The notes under the pieces: model-generated | What the model saw: the letters and a program-made list of their open reading frames with translations, nothing else | Told to the model about the DNA's origin: nothing | The model's database searches: none | Shown here: one piece after another, positions 9,061 to 17,576 of the stretch | How positions within the stretch are numbered: the stretch's first letter is position 1 | Layout of the letters: each line of letters starts with the position of its first letter | Made by a program: the position numbers and the translations under genes | Assembly: GCA_028279655.1 (NCBI GenBank) | Contig: JANQNH010000001.1 | Coordinates: 134,014 to 198,013, forward strand | Reading direction: 5' to 3' | Source of the DNA: Candidatus Nanoarchaeia archaeon | GTDB taxonomy: Archaea; Nanobdellota; Nanobdellia; Woesearchaeales; JACPBV01 | DNA: 64,000 nt

Positions 9061-9630
9061 TTATATTTTATGTTCTTTTTCGGTTCTTATTATCCGTTTT
9101 TCGCTTATTATGATGTTAACAGGGACGTCCCATTCGTCGGCGGGTATATCATCTATGATCTCAAAGTCCATGCATAGCCCTATCTTTAAGGCAGATATAT
9201 TTTTAAGGAAGTTATCATAATATCCCTTTCCAAATCCTATGCGGTTCCCTTTTTTATCAAAACCTATCCCAGGTACAAGGATCATATCTATCTCACGCAT
9301 GCTTACCTTCTTTACTTCGATGGGTTCCTGTATTCCATAGCTGCTTCTCTGCATACCGAAGCAATTCTCTATATGGCAGGGCACTATCTCAAAGTCTATG
9401 ACCTTGGGTACAACTACTCTTTTGGTCTTGTCATTTAAGGCTTCATGGACTATGTTGTGGGTATATACCTCTTTTCCAAATGACACAAAGAACATGACTG
9501 TCTTGGCTTTCTTGTACTCTTCCAAGGCAAAGAGTTTATCCTTGATTGTATTTCCTTTTTTTACTATATCTTTCTTTTCCTGTTTCTTTCTCTCTTCCAA
9601 TAGCTTTTCTCGCAAGTTGTTCTTATCCAT
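9061..9630 (-). CDS. 5-formyltetrahydrofolate cyclo-ligase
   Basis: The enzyme turns 5-formyl-THF into methenyl-THF with ATP, salvaging a dead-end folate. Typical motifs are a basic N-terminus with LREKLLEERKK, FVSFGKEV near residue 50, and the signature GFDKKGNRIGFGKGYYDNFL near residue 130. At 189 residues it is full length. It belongs with the folate genes folD and glyA next door. A TATA-like TTTATTAACC about 28 bases before the ATG suggests a leaderless mRNA. Confidence 0.92.
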   Translation of the reverse strand: MDKNNLREKLLEERKKQEKKDIVKKGNTIKDKLFALEEYKKAKTVMFFVSFGKEVYTHNIVHEALNDKTKRVVVPKVIDFEIVPCHIENCFGMQRSSYGIQEPIEVKKVSMREIDMILVPGIGFDKKGNRIGFGKGYYDNFLKNISALKIGLCMDFEIIDDIPADEWDVPVNIIISEKRIIRTEKEHKI

Positions 9631-9674
9631 ATGTAGATTTGTTTGGATAGTAGGTTAATAAACTTATTGTTTGG

Positions 9675-11315
9675 TTACCACACATCATCGCTGTTCCATT
9701 GTAACTTACCTAATGTAGCTTGAGCTATATTTGTTAGATGATCGCCTATCTTCTCAAAGTTCATCAGTAGATCTATAAAGACAACACTAGATGTGTGCTT
9801 GCATATCCCTTTGCTTAGCCTATCGACATGTGTGCCTCTGTACTCTATAACTAGATTATTGACCCTTTTCTCTTTATTGAGTACACTCTTTGCCAGATTT
9901 TTATCATTATTCTGGAATGCGGTTGTCGAGTCATTTATCATCTCCTTTATTATTGAATCAACTCTTTTTGCCTCTTCATAGGCCTGTTTACTGAATTTAA
10001 GCCCGTAATCTATCCTTCTCTCAGCAAGTTCTGCAATATTTACGGCGTGGTCTGCTATCCTTTCTATATCATTTATAGTATGGATCAATGAGGGGATCAT
10101 TGAAGCTTCTTTTTCTGTTATCTCCCTTTCCGTTATCTTAACTAAGTAGTCTGTTATTGCTTCCTGCAGTTCATCAATCATATCTTCCCTTGCAACAACC
10201 TTCTGCAGTTCTTTTCTGTTTCTTTCATAGAATGCCTTTGTCGAGTTTTCAACCATCTCTTTTGCGAATCCTAGTGTTCTTAGTATCTCTTTTCTAGCAG
10301 CATCAATCGCAATGCTTGGAGTGTTTAACAGATTCTTAGCAAGATATTTCGGTCCTCTTTCTACGGTTATTTCCTTGCCAGGGACTATCTTTTCTACAAA
10401 TCTGGCGAAAAAGGCTGTAAAACCAATGAATATTGCTGTGTTTACGACATTAAATATCGTATGGAAATTGGCAATCTGCCTCATCAGGTCTGCTGAGCTT
10501 TGTAGGACTAATAATCTGTATATGGGAAGTAGGATAATTGCAATCATCGTCCCGAAAACGTTAAACATCACGTGAGAAGCAGCTGCCCTTTTTGCAGATA
10601 GATTTGTGCCAATACTCGCTAACATTGCTGTTACGCAAGTCCCAATATTTGTTCCCAGAACAATTGGCAAGGCACCGTTTATATCAAGCAGTCCAATGCT
10701 GGCCAATGCCAAGACAATCCCTGTAGTTACAGAGGAGCTCTGGACAATTGCTGTTGCGATTGTGCCTACGAGGATGCCCAGAAAAGGGTTGTGACTGAAT
10801 CTTGTGAATGACTCTTTTATTATTGGGCTGTTACCAAGCGGTTTTACACCTGAGGACATTATACTTAATCCAAGGAACAAGACACCAAAACCAAGTATTG
10901 CTTCACCCATCTGCTTGGTCTTCTTCCTTTTTCCAAACAGGTGCATGGCCGCGCCAACACCTATTATAGGGAGGGCGTAATCTGTAAGCTTGAATGCTAT
11001 CAGCTGAGCTGTTATGGTTGTTCCGATGTTTGCTCCAAATATTATTGGTATTGCCTGTACTAAAGTCATTAGACCGGCATTAACAAATCCAACAACCATG
11101 ACTGTGGTTGCGGAAGAGCTTTGTACCACAGAGGTTACTAATGCTCCTAGTCCAGTACCTATAATACGATTGTTTGTAAGATGGGAAAGAATATCTCTCA
11201 TCTTTTGGCCTGCAGCTTTTTGAAGGCCATCTCCCATAACTTTAATTCCAAAGATAAACAGGCCCAATCCCCCTACAATACTAAAGACTAAAGACGTTAG
11301 ATTAAAATCCCCCAT
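9675..11315 (-). CDS. Na/Pi cotransporter family protein with PhoU-like tail
   Basis: A 546-residue membrane transporter. Two inverted repeats each contain the family QSSS motif (QSSSATTVMVVG near residue 65 and QSSSVTTGIVLA near 190), within about eight helices. Residues 340-540 form a helical PhoU-like domain with two related segments (for example MIPSLIHTINDIERIADHAVNIAEL). Relatives move phosphate with sodium, or regulate phosphate. Phosphate import would suit the PRPP- and ATP-hungry purine genes around it, but that is inference. The ATG at 11315 follows a short leader. Confidence 0.9.
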   Translation of the reverse strand: MGDFNLTSLVFSIVGGLGLFIFGIKVMGDGLQKAAGQKMRDILSHLTNNRIIGTGLGALVTSVVQSSSATTVMVVGFVNAGLMTLVQAIPIIFGANIGTTITAQLIAFKLTDYALPIIGVGAAMHLFGKRKKTKQMGEAILGFGVLFLGLSIMSSGVKPLGNSPIIKESFTRFSHNPFLGILVGTIATAIVQSSSVTTGIVLALASIGLLDINGALPIVLGTNIGTCVTAMLASIGTNLSAKRAAASHVMFNVFGTMIAIILLPIYRLLVLQSSADLMRQIANFHTIFNVVNTAIFIGFTAFFARFVEKIVPGKEITVERGPKYLAKNLLNTPSIAIDAARKEILRTLGFAKEMVENSTKAFYERNRKELQKVVAREDMIDELQEAITDYLVKITEREITEKEASMIPSLIHTINDIERIADHAVNIAELAERRIDYGLKFSKQAYEEAKRVDSIIKEMINDSTTAFQNNDKNLAKSVLNKEKRVNNLVIEYRGTHVDRLSKGICKHTSSVVFIDLLMNFEKIGDHLTNIAQATLGKLQWNSDDVW

Positions 11316-11351
11316 AGGGAAGAAAGAGTAGAGGGTTGTATAAATATTTTG

Positions 11352-12914
11352 TTATTTTATAATGCTAACTGCAAGATTTATTATTTCATTGAAATCACCC
11401 TTATTTGTATTATATTTAGCGAATTCCACCAGTCCACAGAGATTAAGGCATCTTTGTGTCTGTTCGTAGGGTATCTTATGTTTCTTTAACAGCTTGATAA
11501 GATCGGAATTTGTTAGTTCTGTCCTTAGATCAAGCTTGTGGCTGTAATAGAAACGTATGGCCTCTGCAGCTTTTCCATAGGCGTCTTTCTCTTTTTTGTT
11601 CTTGAACAGCAGCTTTGCTTTCTCTAAGATCTTTTTTGCTTCTTTCCTAAAGTTGGTTGGTTTTTCATTAGGCTTGTCTTTTTTGTTTTCTGTATTTTTT
11701 TTCACATACCTTTTGTATAAGATATAGGAGGTTATTAATAATAATGCGGTTAGTAGGGTCCATATCCACCATCTTCTTTTTCCTGAATGCTCCAGCTTTA
11801 CATCTTTTATCTGGTTATCTTCAATCTTGGCTGTTATGGTCGCTGTCTGGTTATCCTTGTTTTCGTATGGTATCTTTATGGTTGTTGTGTTTCCGTCTTG
11901 TTCTACTTCTGGTTTTAAAGGAGTAAACTGTTGTTCTGCTAGGTTCATGTTATGCTTTTGGAATCTTGGATCCTGTTCAAGGGCCTTTATAGCTTCCTTA
12001 ATTTCTTCAGAGCTGGTCTTCTGTATATCTGTTAACTGGTTGTCTTCCATAGCTCCTTTGAGAGAGGCTGTTTCCCCCTCTTTTTCATAGTTCAGTTCAA
12101 AACTTCCGGATGTTTGGTTAGTAGGATCCAGGTTTCCTGATTTCAGATTATAGCCCTGTTCCAACAGTTCCTTGTGCTTTTCCTGGAAATCCTGGTTGTT
12201 TCCCAGATTTTCCTGAAAGGCTTTTTTCATCTCTTCCTGGTCCTTGAGCTGTTGCTGCATCTGCTGCTTCAATGCCGAGCTGTCCTGTGCCATCTGGTTG
12301 TTCTGGACCTTGTCCTGGGCATCCTGTTGGGCTACCTTTTGAGGGGACTGTTGGTTCTGGAATACCTGGTTCATCTGTTGCTGCATCTGCTGCATCTGCT
12401 CCTGTAGCTGCTGTTGCTGTTCTTGCTGTCTTTTTTGGTTCTCTTTCTGCTGTTGGCTGGGCTCTTTCTTCTTTGAACTCTTTTTTTTGTTTTCCTGATT
12501 CTGTTTTTGCGATTCTTCCTGTACAAAATGTATCTCCAGGTCATTTAGTTCTATAATGGTATCTTGGTAGCTGAAGCTTAGGTCAACTGTGGATTTCATC
12601 GGGGAGTCTGATGAACCGAAATTGAAGGTAATGGTCTCTTCACCTTGAGGTACGGTAAATGGTTGTGACTGGGTATTGGTGCTGGAGTACTGCATCCCCC
12701 CTTGATTTGTCTCTTGAGTTACTGTGTATGTTATCATCCCTTCTGTAGGTATATTGAATGGATTATCAAATTCGATATCTATGGCGCCTTGCTCTCCTAC
12801 AAGAAAATAGTATTCAGTCTGATTTACAGACATCTTTATGTCTTTTGCAGATGCTAGGCTTGCTGCAATTGGGAGGATTAGCAGGATCAAGAGCATATTT
12901 CTCAATGCTTTCAT
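11352..12914 (-). CDS. BatD-like secreted/membrane protein with Gln-rich linker
   Basis: Last gene of the moxR operon, overlapping the VWA gene by 4 bases. Residues 1-23 are a signal peptide (LLILLILPIAASLASA). Residues 25-130 look like an extracytoplasmic beta domain such as those in BatD. Residues 135-235 are extremely rich in Gln with Lys and Glu, probably a disordered or coiled-coil linker. Residues 240-370 include two repeats of about 60 residues ending in similar strands. One helix (about 383-404) crosses the membrane, followed by a cytosolic helical domain. I call it BatD-like from position and layout; direct similarity is weak. Confidence 0.65.
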   Translation of the reverse strand: MKALRNMLLILLILPIAASLASAKDIKMSVNQTEYYFLVGEQGAIDIEFDNPFNIPTEGMITYTVTQETNQGGMQYSSTNTQSQPFTVPQGEETITFNFGSSDSPMKSTVDLSFSYQDTIIELNDLEIHFVQEESQKQNQENKKKSSKKKEPSQQQKENQKRQQEQQQQLQEQMQQMQQQMNQVFQNQQSPQKVAQQDAQDKVQNNQMAQDSSALKQQMQQQLKDQEEMKKAFQENLGNNQDFQEKHKELLEQGYNLKSGNLDPTNQTSGSFELNYEKEGETASLKGAMEDNQLTDIQKTSSEEIKEAIKALEQDPRFQKHNMNLAEQQFTPLKPEVEQDGNTTTIKIPYENKDNQTATITAKIEDNQIKDVKLEHSGKRRWWIWTLLTALLLITSYILYKRYVKKNTENKKDKPNEKPTNFRKEAKKILEKAKLLFKNKKEKDAYGKAAEAIRFYYSHKLDLRTELTNSDLIKLLKKHKIPYEQTQRCLNLCGLVEFAKYNTNKGDFNEIINLAVSIIK

Positions 12915-13861
12915 TGTATTATCCTCTTTCTTCCATATCTTAGGTACAATTCGATCAATAAAGTCAGGATTGCCGCAATGAAGAACCAGTTTTTGATGCT
13001 TGTCTGTTCTTTTTCCCTCTTTATATCCTCACTTATGTTCTTATATACCTCATCAAGGGTCTGGGTGTCTACTGATTTGAAGTACTTTCCTCCTGTCGCC
13101 TGTGCGATTGCCTTTAATGTATCTTCATCAAGCTCTGCATACTGGGGATTGCCGAACCAATCATATCCTAGGACAACTCTTCCTTCAGAGCCCATACCAA
13201 TTGCGTAGACCTGGATCTTGTTCGTTATTGCAAACTGTACCGATTCCTCTGGTGATATAACCCCTGCATTATTCACACCGTCGCTTAACAAGATGACGAC
13301 CTTCTTCTTGTTTGGGATGGAGGTTGCCATGTCAATGGCTAATGCAAGGCCGTCTCCAATAGCTGTCTTTCCATCTCTCTGTTTTATCGATTGCAGCCTG
13401 TGGAGGGCCTTGTCCTTAAAGGGGGTCAGGTATGAGGCTGTAGTTGCTCCGCTCTCAAAGATGACAATGCCGATGTGGTCTTTTGGTTTCAGGCTCTTTA
13501 TCAGGATTGAAGCAGAGCTTTTTGCAGCTTCCAACCTGTTCGGGCTGTAGTCTGTGGCCTGCATGGACCCGGAGTTGTCTATTACAAGGACTACATTTAC
13601 CCCTTCCTTGGTCTGCTTTAGGGGTATGTGGGGATCTGCAAGCCCAAGAAGCATAAGGGTTATGGCTGCTAAAGTAAGATAGAACAGCATCTTTGTCCTT
13701 AATGTTTTTTTCTGCCCCATCGCTTTCTTGATTATAGCAAGGTGGGAGAATTTGATCGCCTCCTTTTTCTTCTTTTGTGTAGCTAGATTGTATAGGTAAT
13801 ATAATATTGGTATGAGTAGAAGCAACCAAAGGAGCTGAGGATTCTGGAATGTGAATGCCAT
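12911..13861 (-). CDS. BatA-like von Willebrand factor A membrane protein
   Basis: A 316-residue VWA protein. Helices near 10-27, 59-76 and 288-306 anchor it, with the VWA domain (about 90-270) between them. The metal site is complete: VIDNSGSMQ (DxSxS), and LLSDGVNNAG. This matches BatA/BatB of Bacteroides-type aerotolerance operons, where MoxR ATPases are thought to act on VWA proteins as chaperone pairs. It shares one base with the DUF58 gene upstream and overlaps the BatD-like gene downstream. Confidence 0.88.
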   Translation of the reverse strand: MAFTFQNPQLLWLLLLIPILYYLYNLATQKKKKEAIKFSHLAIIKKAMGQKKTLRTKMLFYLTLAAITLMLLGLADPHIPLKQTKEGVNVVLVIDNSGSMQATDYSPNRLEAAKSSASILIKSLKPKDHIGIVIFESGATTASYLTPFKDKALHRLQSIKQRDGKTAIGDGLALAIDMATSIPNKKKVVILLSDGVNNAGVISPEESVQFAITNKIQVYAIGMGSEGRVVLGYDWFGNPQYAELDEDTLKAIAQATGGKYFKSVDTQTLDEVYKNISEDIKREKEQTSIKNWFFIAAILTLLIELYLRYGRKRIIQ

Positions 13862-14745
13862 TATCTCACCATCCTCCTTTCTCTCATCCTAAAGAATCTT
13901 TTAAGAGGGATCTCAAATGGTTCGTCGCTTTTTAACTGAACAAGATCTATCCTAAGCCTTCTTAATTTGTTATTAAGCTCCTTATTCCTTTTTTTTATTA
14001 TGTTAGAGTATTCCCTCCTGAACTCTTCATCAGAGGTATCCAGTAGGAGCTGTTCCCCTGTTTCTTCATCCTCAAGCTCTATGTATCCAACATCCGGGAT
14101 TATGCTTTCCCTGATGTCGTTGATATTGACAGCAATAACATCGTGTTTGTTTCTAAGCATTTTGAACTCTTTTTCGAAATTTGCCTCAGCCAGGAAATCA
14201 GAGAGTATAAAGACTATGCTTCTCTTCTTAATTACCTTCGAGAGGAATACCAATGTTGGGGTGATCTCTGTGGTTTTTTCCTTTGGGTTGAACTCAATCA
14301 TATCCCTGATTAACTTAAGGATATGCTTCCTTCCTTTCCGTGGAGCTATGAACCTTTCAACCTCTCTGGTGAACAGGCAGAGCCCTACACGGTCATTATT
14401 TCTAAGGGCTGCAAACATAAGAGAAGCTGCTAGCTCTACTGCAGCTTCCTTCTTACTTTTCTCAGAGCCGAAATCGTTGGATGCTGATATGTCCAGCACT
14501 ATATATACAGTAAGGTCTCTCTCTTCGATGAATTCTTTTACAAAAGGGGAGTTCATCCTTGCGGTGACGTTCCAATCAATAGTCCGGATATCGTCTCCAG
14601 GAATATATTCCCTGACTTCGGAGAATTCTATCCCTCTTCCTTTGAAAACAGAATGATACGCTCCCTGCAGCAGACCATCAACAAGGTGTTTTGTCTTTAT
14701 CTCTATCTTTTTTACCTTTTTCAGTATCTGCTTGGTCTGAGGCAT
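13861..14745 (-). CDS. DUF58 domain protein
   Basis: A 294-residue soluble protein with the DUF58 signature: GRGIEFSEVREYIPGDDIRTIDW near residues 35-57, followed by a VWA-like fold (VYIVLDISAS, metal-site like). DUF58 proteins nearly always lie between a moxR ATPase and VWA genes, as here. Their biochemical role is not settled. It starts one base after the moxR stop codon and ends on the first base of the VWA gene. Confidence 0.9.
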   Translation of the reverse strand: MPQTKQILKKVKKIEIKTKHLVDGLLQGAYHSVFKGRGIEFSEVREYIPGDDIRTIDWNVTARMNSPFVKEFIEERDLTVYIVLDISASNDFGSEKSKKEAAVELAASLMFAALRNNDRVGLCLFTREVERFIAPRKGRKHILKLIRDMIEFNPKEKTTEITPTLVFLSKVIKKRSIVFILSDFLAEANFEKEFKMLRNKHDVIAVNINDIRESIIPDVGYIELEDEETGEQLLLDTSDEEFRREYSNIIKKRNKELNNKLRRLRIDLVQLKSDEPFEIPLKRFFRMRERRMVR

Positions 14746-14746
14746 T

Positions 14747-15733
14747 TTAAGGGACTTTTATCTTCTCTATGATCTTCTTGATTATCTCATCACTTGTTAT
14801 CTCTTCTGCCTCTGCTTCGTAGCTGAGAAGTATCCTATGGCGCAAAACATCATTGGCAACTGCCTTTATATCCTCTGGCATCACATAGCCTCTTCCTTGC
14901 AGCAATGCATGGGCTTTTCCTGCAAGGATAAGCCATATGGAGGCTCTTGGAGATGCACCATAGTCTATATGTCCGTCAAACTCCAGATTATATCTCTTGG
15001 GATTTCTTGTTGAATCAACTATGGAAGAAACATAGTCTTCTATCTTTTCATCTGCGTAGATCTGCCGGTTAAACCTTTGGATCCTGATTATGTCTTCAGG
15101 GCCCAATACCTTGTTGGTCTTGAATTCCTTTCCCTGTGTGTTTCTTCGTATTATCTCTTTTTCTTCCTCTCTTTTGGGATAATCTATGATCAGCTTGAAC
15201 ATGAACCTGTCTACCTGTGCCTCAGGCAGCTTATAGGTGCCTTCTGTCTCAATTGGATTTTGTGTTGCAAGAACAAGGAATGGTTTGTTCAGCTGGAAGG
15301 TGTCTCCCTGAATAGTTACCTGGCGTTCCTGCATAGCTTCCAATAAGGCTGATTGGACCTTTGGAGGGGCCCTGTTTATCTCATCTGCCAATATAAAATT
15401 TGTAAATATTGGCCCTTTTTTTGTAGAGAAACTTGAGTTTTTGTGGTCATAGATCTTGGTTCCTATAATATCTGCAGGAAGAAGATCAGGGGTGAACTGG
15501 ATCCTGTTGAATTTAGAACTTAGGGTGTCTGAGATGGTTTTGATCATCAATGTTTTTGCTAATCCAGGGACCCCTTCCAAGAGGATGTGGCCGTCTGCAA
15601 TCAGGGAGATCACCAACTTGTCCAGTATCTCTTCCTGACCTACAATTATGCCTTTAACTTCATTCAATATCTTGTTCAGCTGTTTTGAGTATTTCTCTGC
15701 CTGCAGGTTCAGCTTTTTTATTTCCTGGTTCAT
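14747..15733 (-). CDS. MoxR-type AAA+ ATPase
   Basis: First gene of a four-gene minus-strand operon. The AAA+ parts are in order: Walker A in GVPGLAKTLMIKT near residue 55, Walker B ILADEINRAPPKVQSALLEAM near 115, sensor 1 LATQNPIE near 155, and the lid domain with SPRASIWL near 265. MoxR ATPases are believed to help fold or load metal into VWA-domain partners. The length of 328 residues is standard. The start ATG follows a leader with GGGGGAT-like purines. Confidence 0.92.
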   Translation of the reverse strand: MNQEIKKLNLQAEKYSKQLNKILNEVKGIIVGQEEILDKLVISLIADGHILLEGVPGLAKTLMIKTISDTLSSKFNRIQFTPDLLPADIIGTKIYDHKNSSFSTKKGPIFTNFILADEINRAPPKVQSALLEAMQERQVTIQGDTFQLNKPFLVLATQNPIETEGTYKLPEAQVDRFMFKLIIDYPKREEEKEIIRRNTQGKEFKTNKVLGPEDIIRIQRFNRQIYADEKIEDYVSSIVDSTRNPKRYNLEFDGHIDYGASPRASIWLILAGKAHALLQGRGYVMPEDIKAVANDVLRHRILLSYEAEAEEITSDEIIKKIIEKIKVP

Positions 15734-15790
15734 ATAAATCCCCCTAAACAGGTCCTATTGAATAGAGTTTCATTTAAAAAATTTATGGAT

Positions 15791-17101
15791 TTAAGAATTT
15801 CTTAGCTCTTCCATGTGTTTTATTCTCTTTTCAATCAGTTCTTTTGTCCCAATGTCTTCCCTATGGAATATTGGTCCTTGAGCACTGCAAACACCATCCT
15901 CTGCAATAACCTGGGCCTGCTCTATGTTTGGTGCGATACCCACAAATGCTACGGCCCTTGAGCTTGACATGTATAGGTCTTCATCCTTCCTGTCTACAGA
16001 TGCATAATAGACCTTTACATTGCTCGGGACCTCTCCGAGGAATATCTTTTGGTCCTTGACCGGATCGGTTGGATACCCTTCAGGAACAGCGTATTTGCAC
16101 ACAGTTGATTCTTCCCTGAAGTCTGCCCTTACCTTGTGGAGGTTTCCTTCGACTATTGCCTTTAGAACCTCTACAAAGTCATTGTTCATGATTGGTAGGA
16201 TATTCATAGCCTCTGGATCTCCTAACCTGGCATTGTACTCAATAAGTTTAACTCCTTCTTTGGTGCAGATAAAACCTCCGTACATCACGCCTTTATAGAG
16301 TTCTCCACATTCTTTGAATATTGCTTCCCTCATCTGATCTGTTATTATGTGAGCTTCGGTGAGGTCCTGATCTGTCATGAAAGGAAGTAATTTTCCGGTC
16401 GAGTAAGATCCCATCCCACCTGTATTTGGGCCTTTGTCATCTACAAAGGCACGCTTGTGGTCCTGGACAGGCGGACAATCAAACAGGGATTTTCCGTCTG
16501 TAAAGCTCTGTAATGAGAATTCTTCTCCTATAAGTTTTTCTTCTATGACCAATGCATTATGATCCTTCAACACCTCCTCACAGTATTGGTATGCTTCCTC
16601 TTCTGTCTGGAAATGATCTCCATGCACCTTGACTCCTTTTCCGCCTGTCAGCCCGTCTGGTTTTATGACAATGCGTATGTTGAGTTCCTGGATAAATTCC
16701 CTTACACCTTCCAAGCTTTCAAATACCTTGAACCTTGGCATTCCAGGAATATTGTATTTTTTCATCAGCAATCTTGTGAATGATTTTGAGGTCTCCAGCT
16801 TTGCCAATTCCTTTTTCGGTCCAACTGTAGGGATTCCAACCTGTTCAAGAGCATCAACAACTCCGTTGCTTAGAGGATCTTCTGGACCAACTACAGCCAA
16901 CTCTACTGCACAGCTCTTTGCAAAGTTCTCTATCTCCTCCAGGTTATTGTATTTTCCTATCTGTACCTGCTCAGACATCTTTGCAATTCCAGGATTATTG
17001 GCCTTCATATAAGAAAACAGCTTTGGTTTTTGGGGGCTTCTTACGATCGCTTCTGCAATTGCATGCTCCCTTGCTCCATTACCTATCAATAATATATTCA
17101 T
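15791..17101 (-). CDS. purD: GAR synthetase (phosphoribosylamine-glycine ligase)
   Basis: PurD joins glycine to phosphoribosylamine, the step after PurF. It is an ATP-grasp enzyme: GNGAREHAI at the N-terminus, the ATP loop IKPDGLTGGKGVKV near residue 150, then GPNTGGMGSYS and the metal-binding EYNARLGDPEAM. I place the start at the ATG ending at 17101, with GGGTGAT exactly 4 bases upstream; the GTG three codons before lies in that ribosome-binding site. A TATA-like ATTATAAATAC lies about 35 bases further. The protein has 436 residues. Confidence 0.95.
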   Translation of the reverse strand: MNILLIGNGAREHAIAEAIVRSPQKPKLFSYMKANNPGIAKMSEQVQIGKYNNLEEIENFAKSCAVELAVVGPEDPLSNGVVDALEQVGIPTVGPKKELAKLETSKSFTRLLMKKYNIPGMPRFKVFESLEGVREFIQELNIRIVIKPDGLTGGKGVKVHGDHFQTEEEAYQYCEEVLKDHNALVIEEKLIGEEFSLQSFTDGKSLFDCPPVQDHKRAFVDDKGPNTGGMGSYSTGKLLPFMTDQDLTEAHIITDQMREAIFKECGELYKGVMYGGFICTKEGVKLIEYNARLGDPEAMNILPIMNNDFVEVLKAIVEGNLHKVRADFREESTVCKYAVPEGYPTDPVKDQKIFLGEVPSNVKVYYASVDRKDEDLYMSSSRAVAFVGIAPNIEQAQVIAEDGVCSAQGPIFHREDIGTKELIEKRIKHMEELRNS

Positions 17102-17187
17102 GATTATCACCCAAAAAAAAGAGAAATAAAGGTTGTATTTATAATTTTTGGAGCGTTTGGCTATAATCTACACTTTATCCTGTTCAG

Positions 17188-17574
17188 TTATAAATCGATT
17201 TCTGTTTGGTCTAGGTCAAGAGTTGGATCTGGAATACCCTCAGGATCAGGGAAATCACCTGAATCTTCATAGAAAGCTTCTACAAGGACCTTATGCAATT
17301 GATTGTATGCTTCTTCAGCGCTATATTGTTCACAAGTACAGTAATCAATGTGATCAATTACCTCCTCTGGCTGAATTTTTGGTTCCCACTTTCCCTCGGC
17401 ATCATAAAATACATTATCAGGAATTTCTATTAACGGTTGATCACTTTCTCCACGCACCAGGACCTTATCTATAATTTCCTCTATTCCACTCGGTGCAGAT
17501 CTACCAACCAATATCTCTACTGGTTGTCCAGACCTGTCGCTATATTTAGATATTCTCTCATAATCCCCAGTCAT
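17188..17574 (-). CDS. Unrecognised acidic protein downstream of the Cys-less purF gene
   Basis: I do not recognise this 128-residue protein. It is acidic, has no membrane segment, carries a HIDYCTCEQY stretch near residue 77, and ends in a Pro/Asp-rich tail (PDPEGIPDPTLDLDQ). The ATG lies two bases after the stop of the PurF-like gene, so the two are almost surely co-transcribed and translationally coupled. An open frame extends 19 codons upstream but only within purF. Position suggests a role linked to the PurF variant, but nothing in the sequence shows one. Confidence 0.6.
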   Translation of the reverse strand: MTGDYERISKYSDRSGQPVEILVGRSAPSGIEEIIDKVLVRGESDQPLIEIPDNVFYDAEGKWEPKIQPEEVIDHIDYCTCEQYSAEEAYNQLHKVLVEAFYEDSGDFPDPEGIPDPTLDLDQTEIDL

Positions 17575-17576
17575 CT

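Noticed and set aside
12174..12556. Plus-strand ORFs opposite the Gln-rich region
   Set aside because: They arise from reverse reading of CAG/CAA-type codons and give Leu/Ser-rich nonsense.
13455..13829. Minus-strand ORF of 124 codons inside the VWA gene
   Set aside because: It is a frame shadow of the VWA protein with no start signal or recognisable product.
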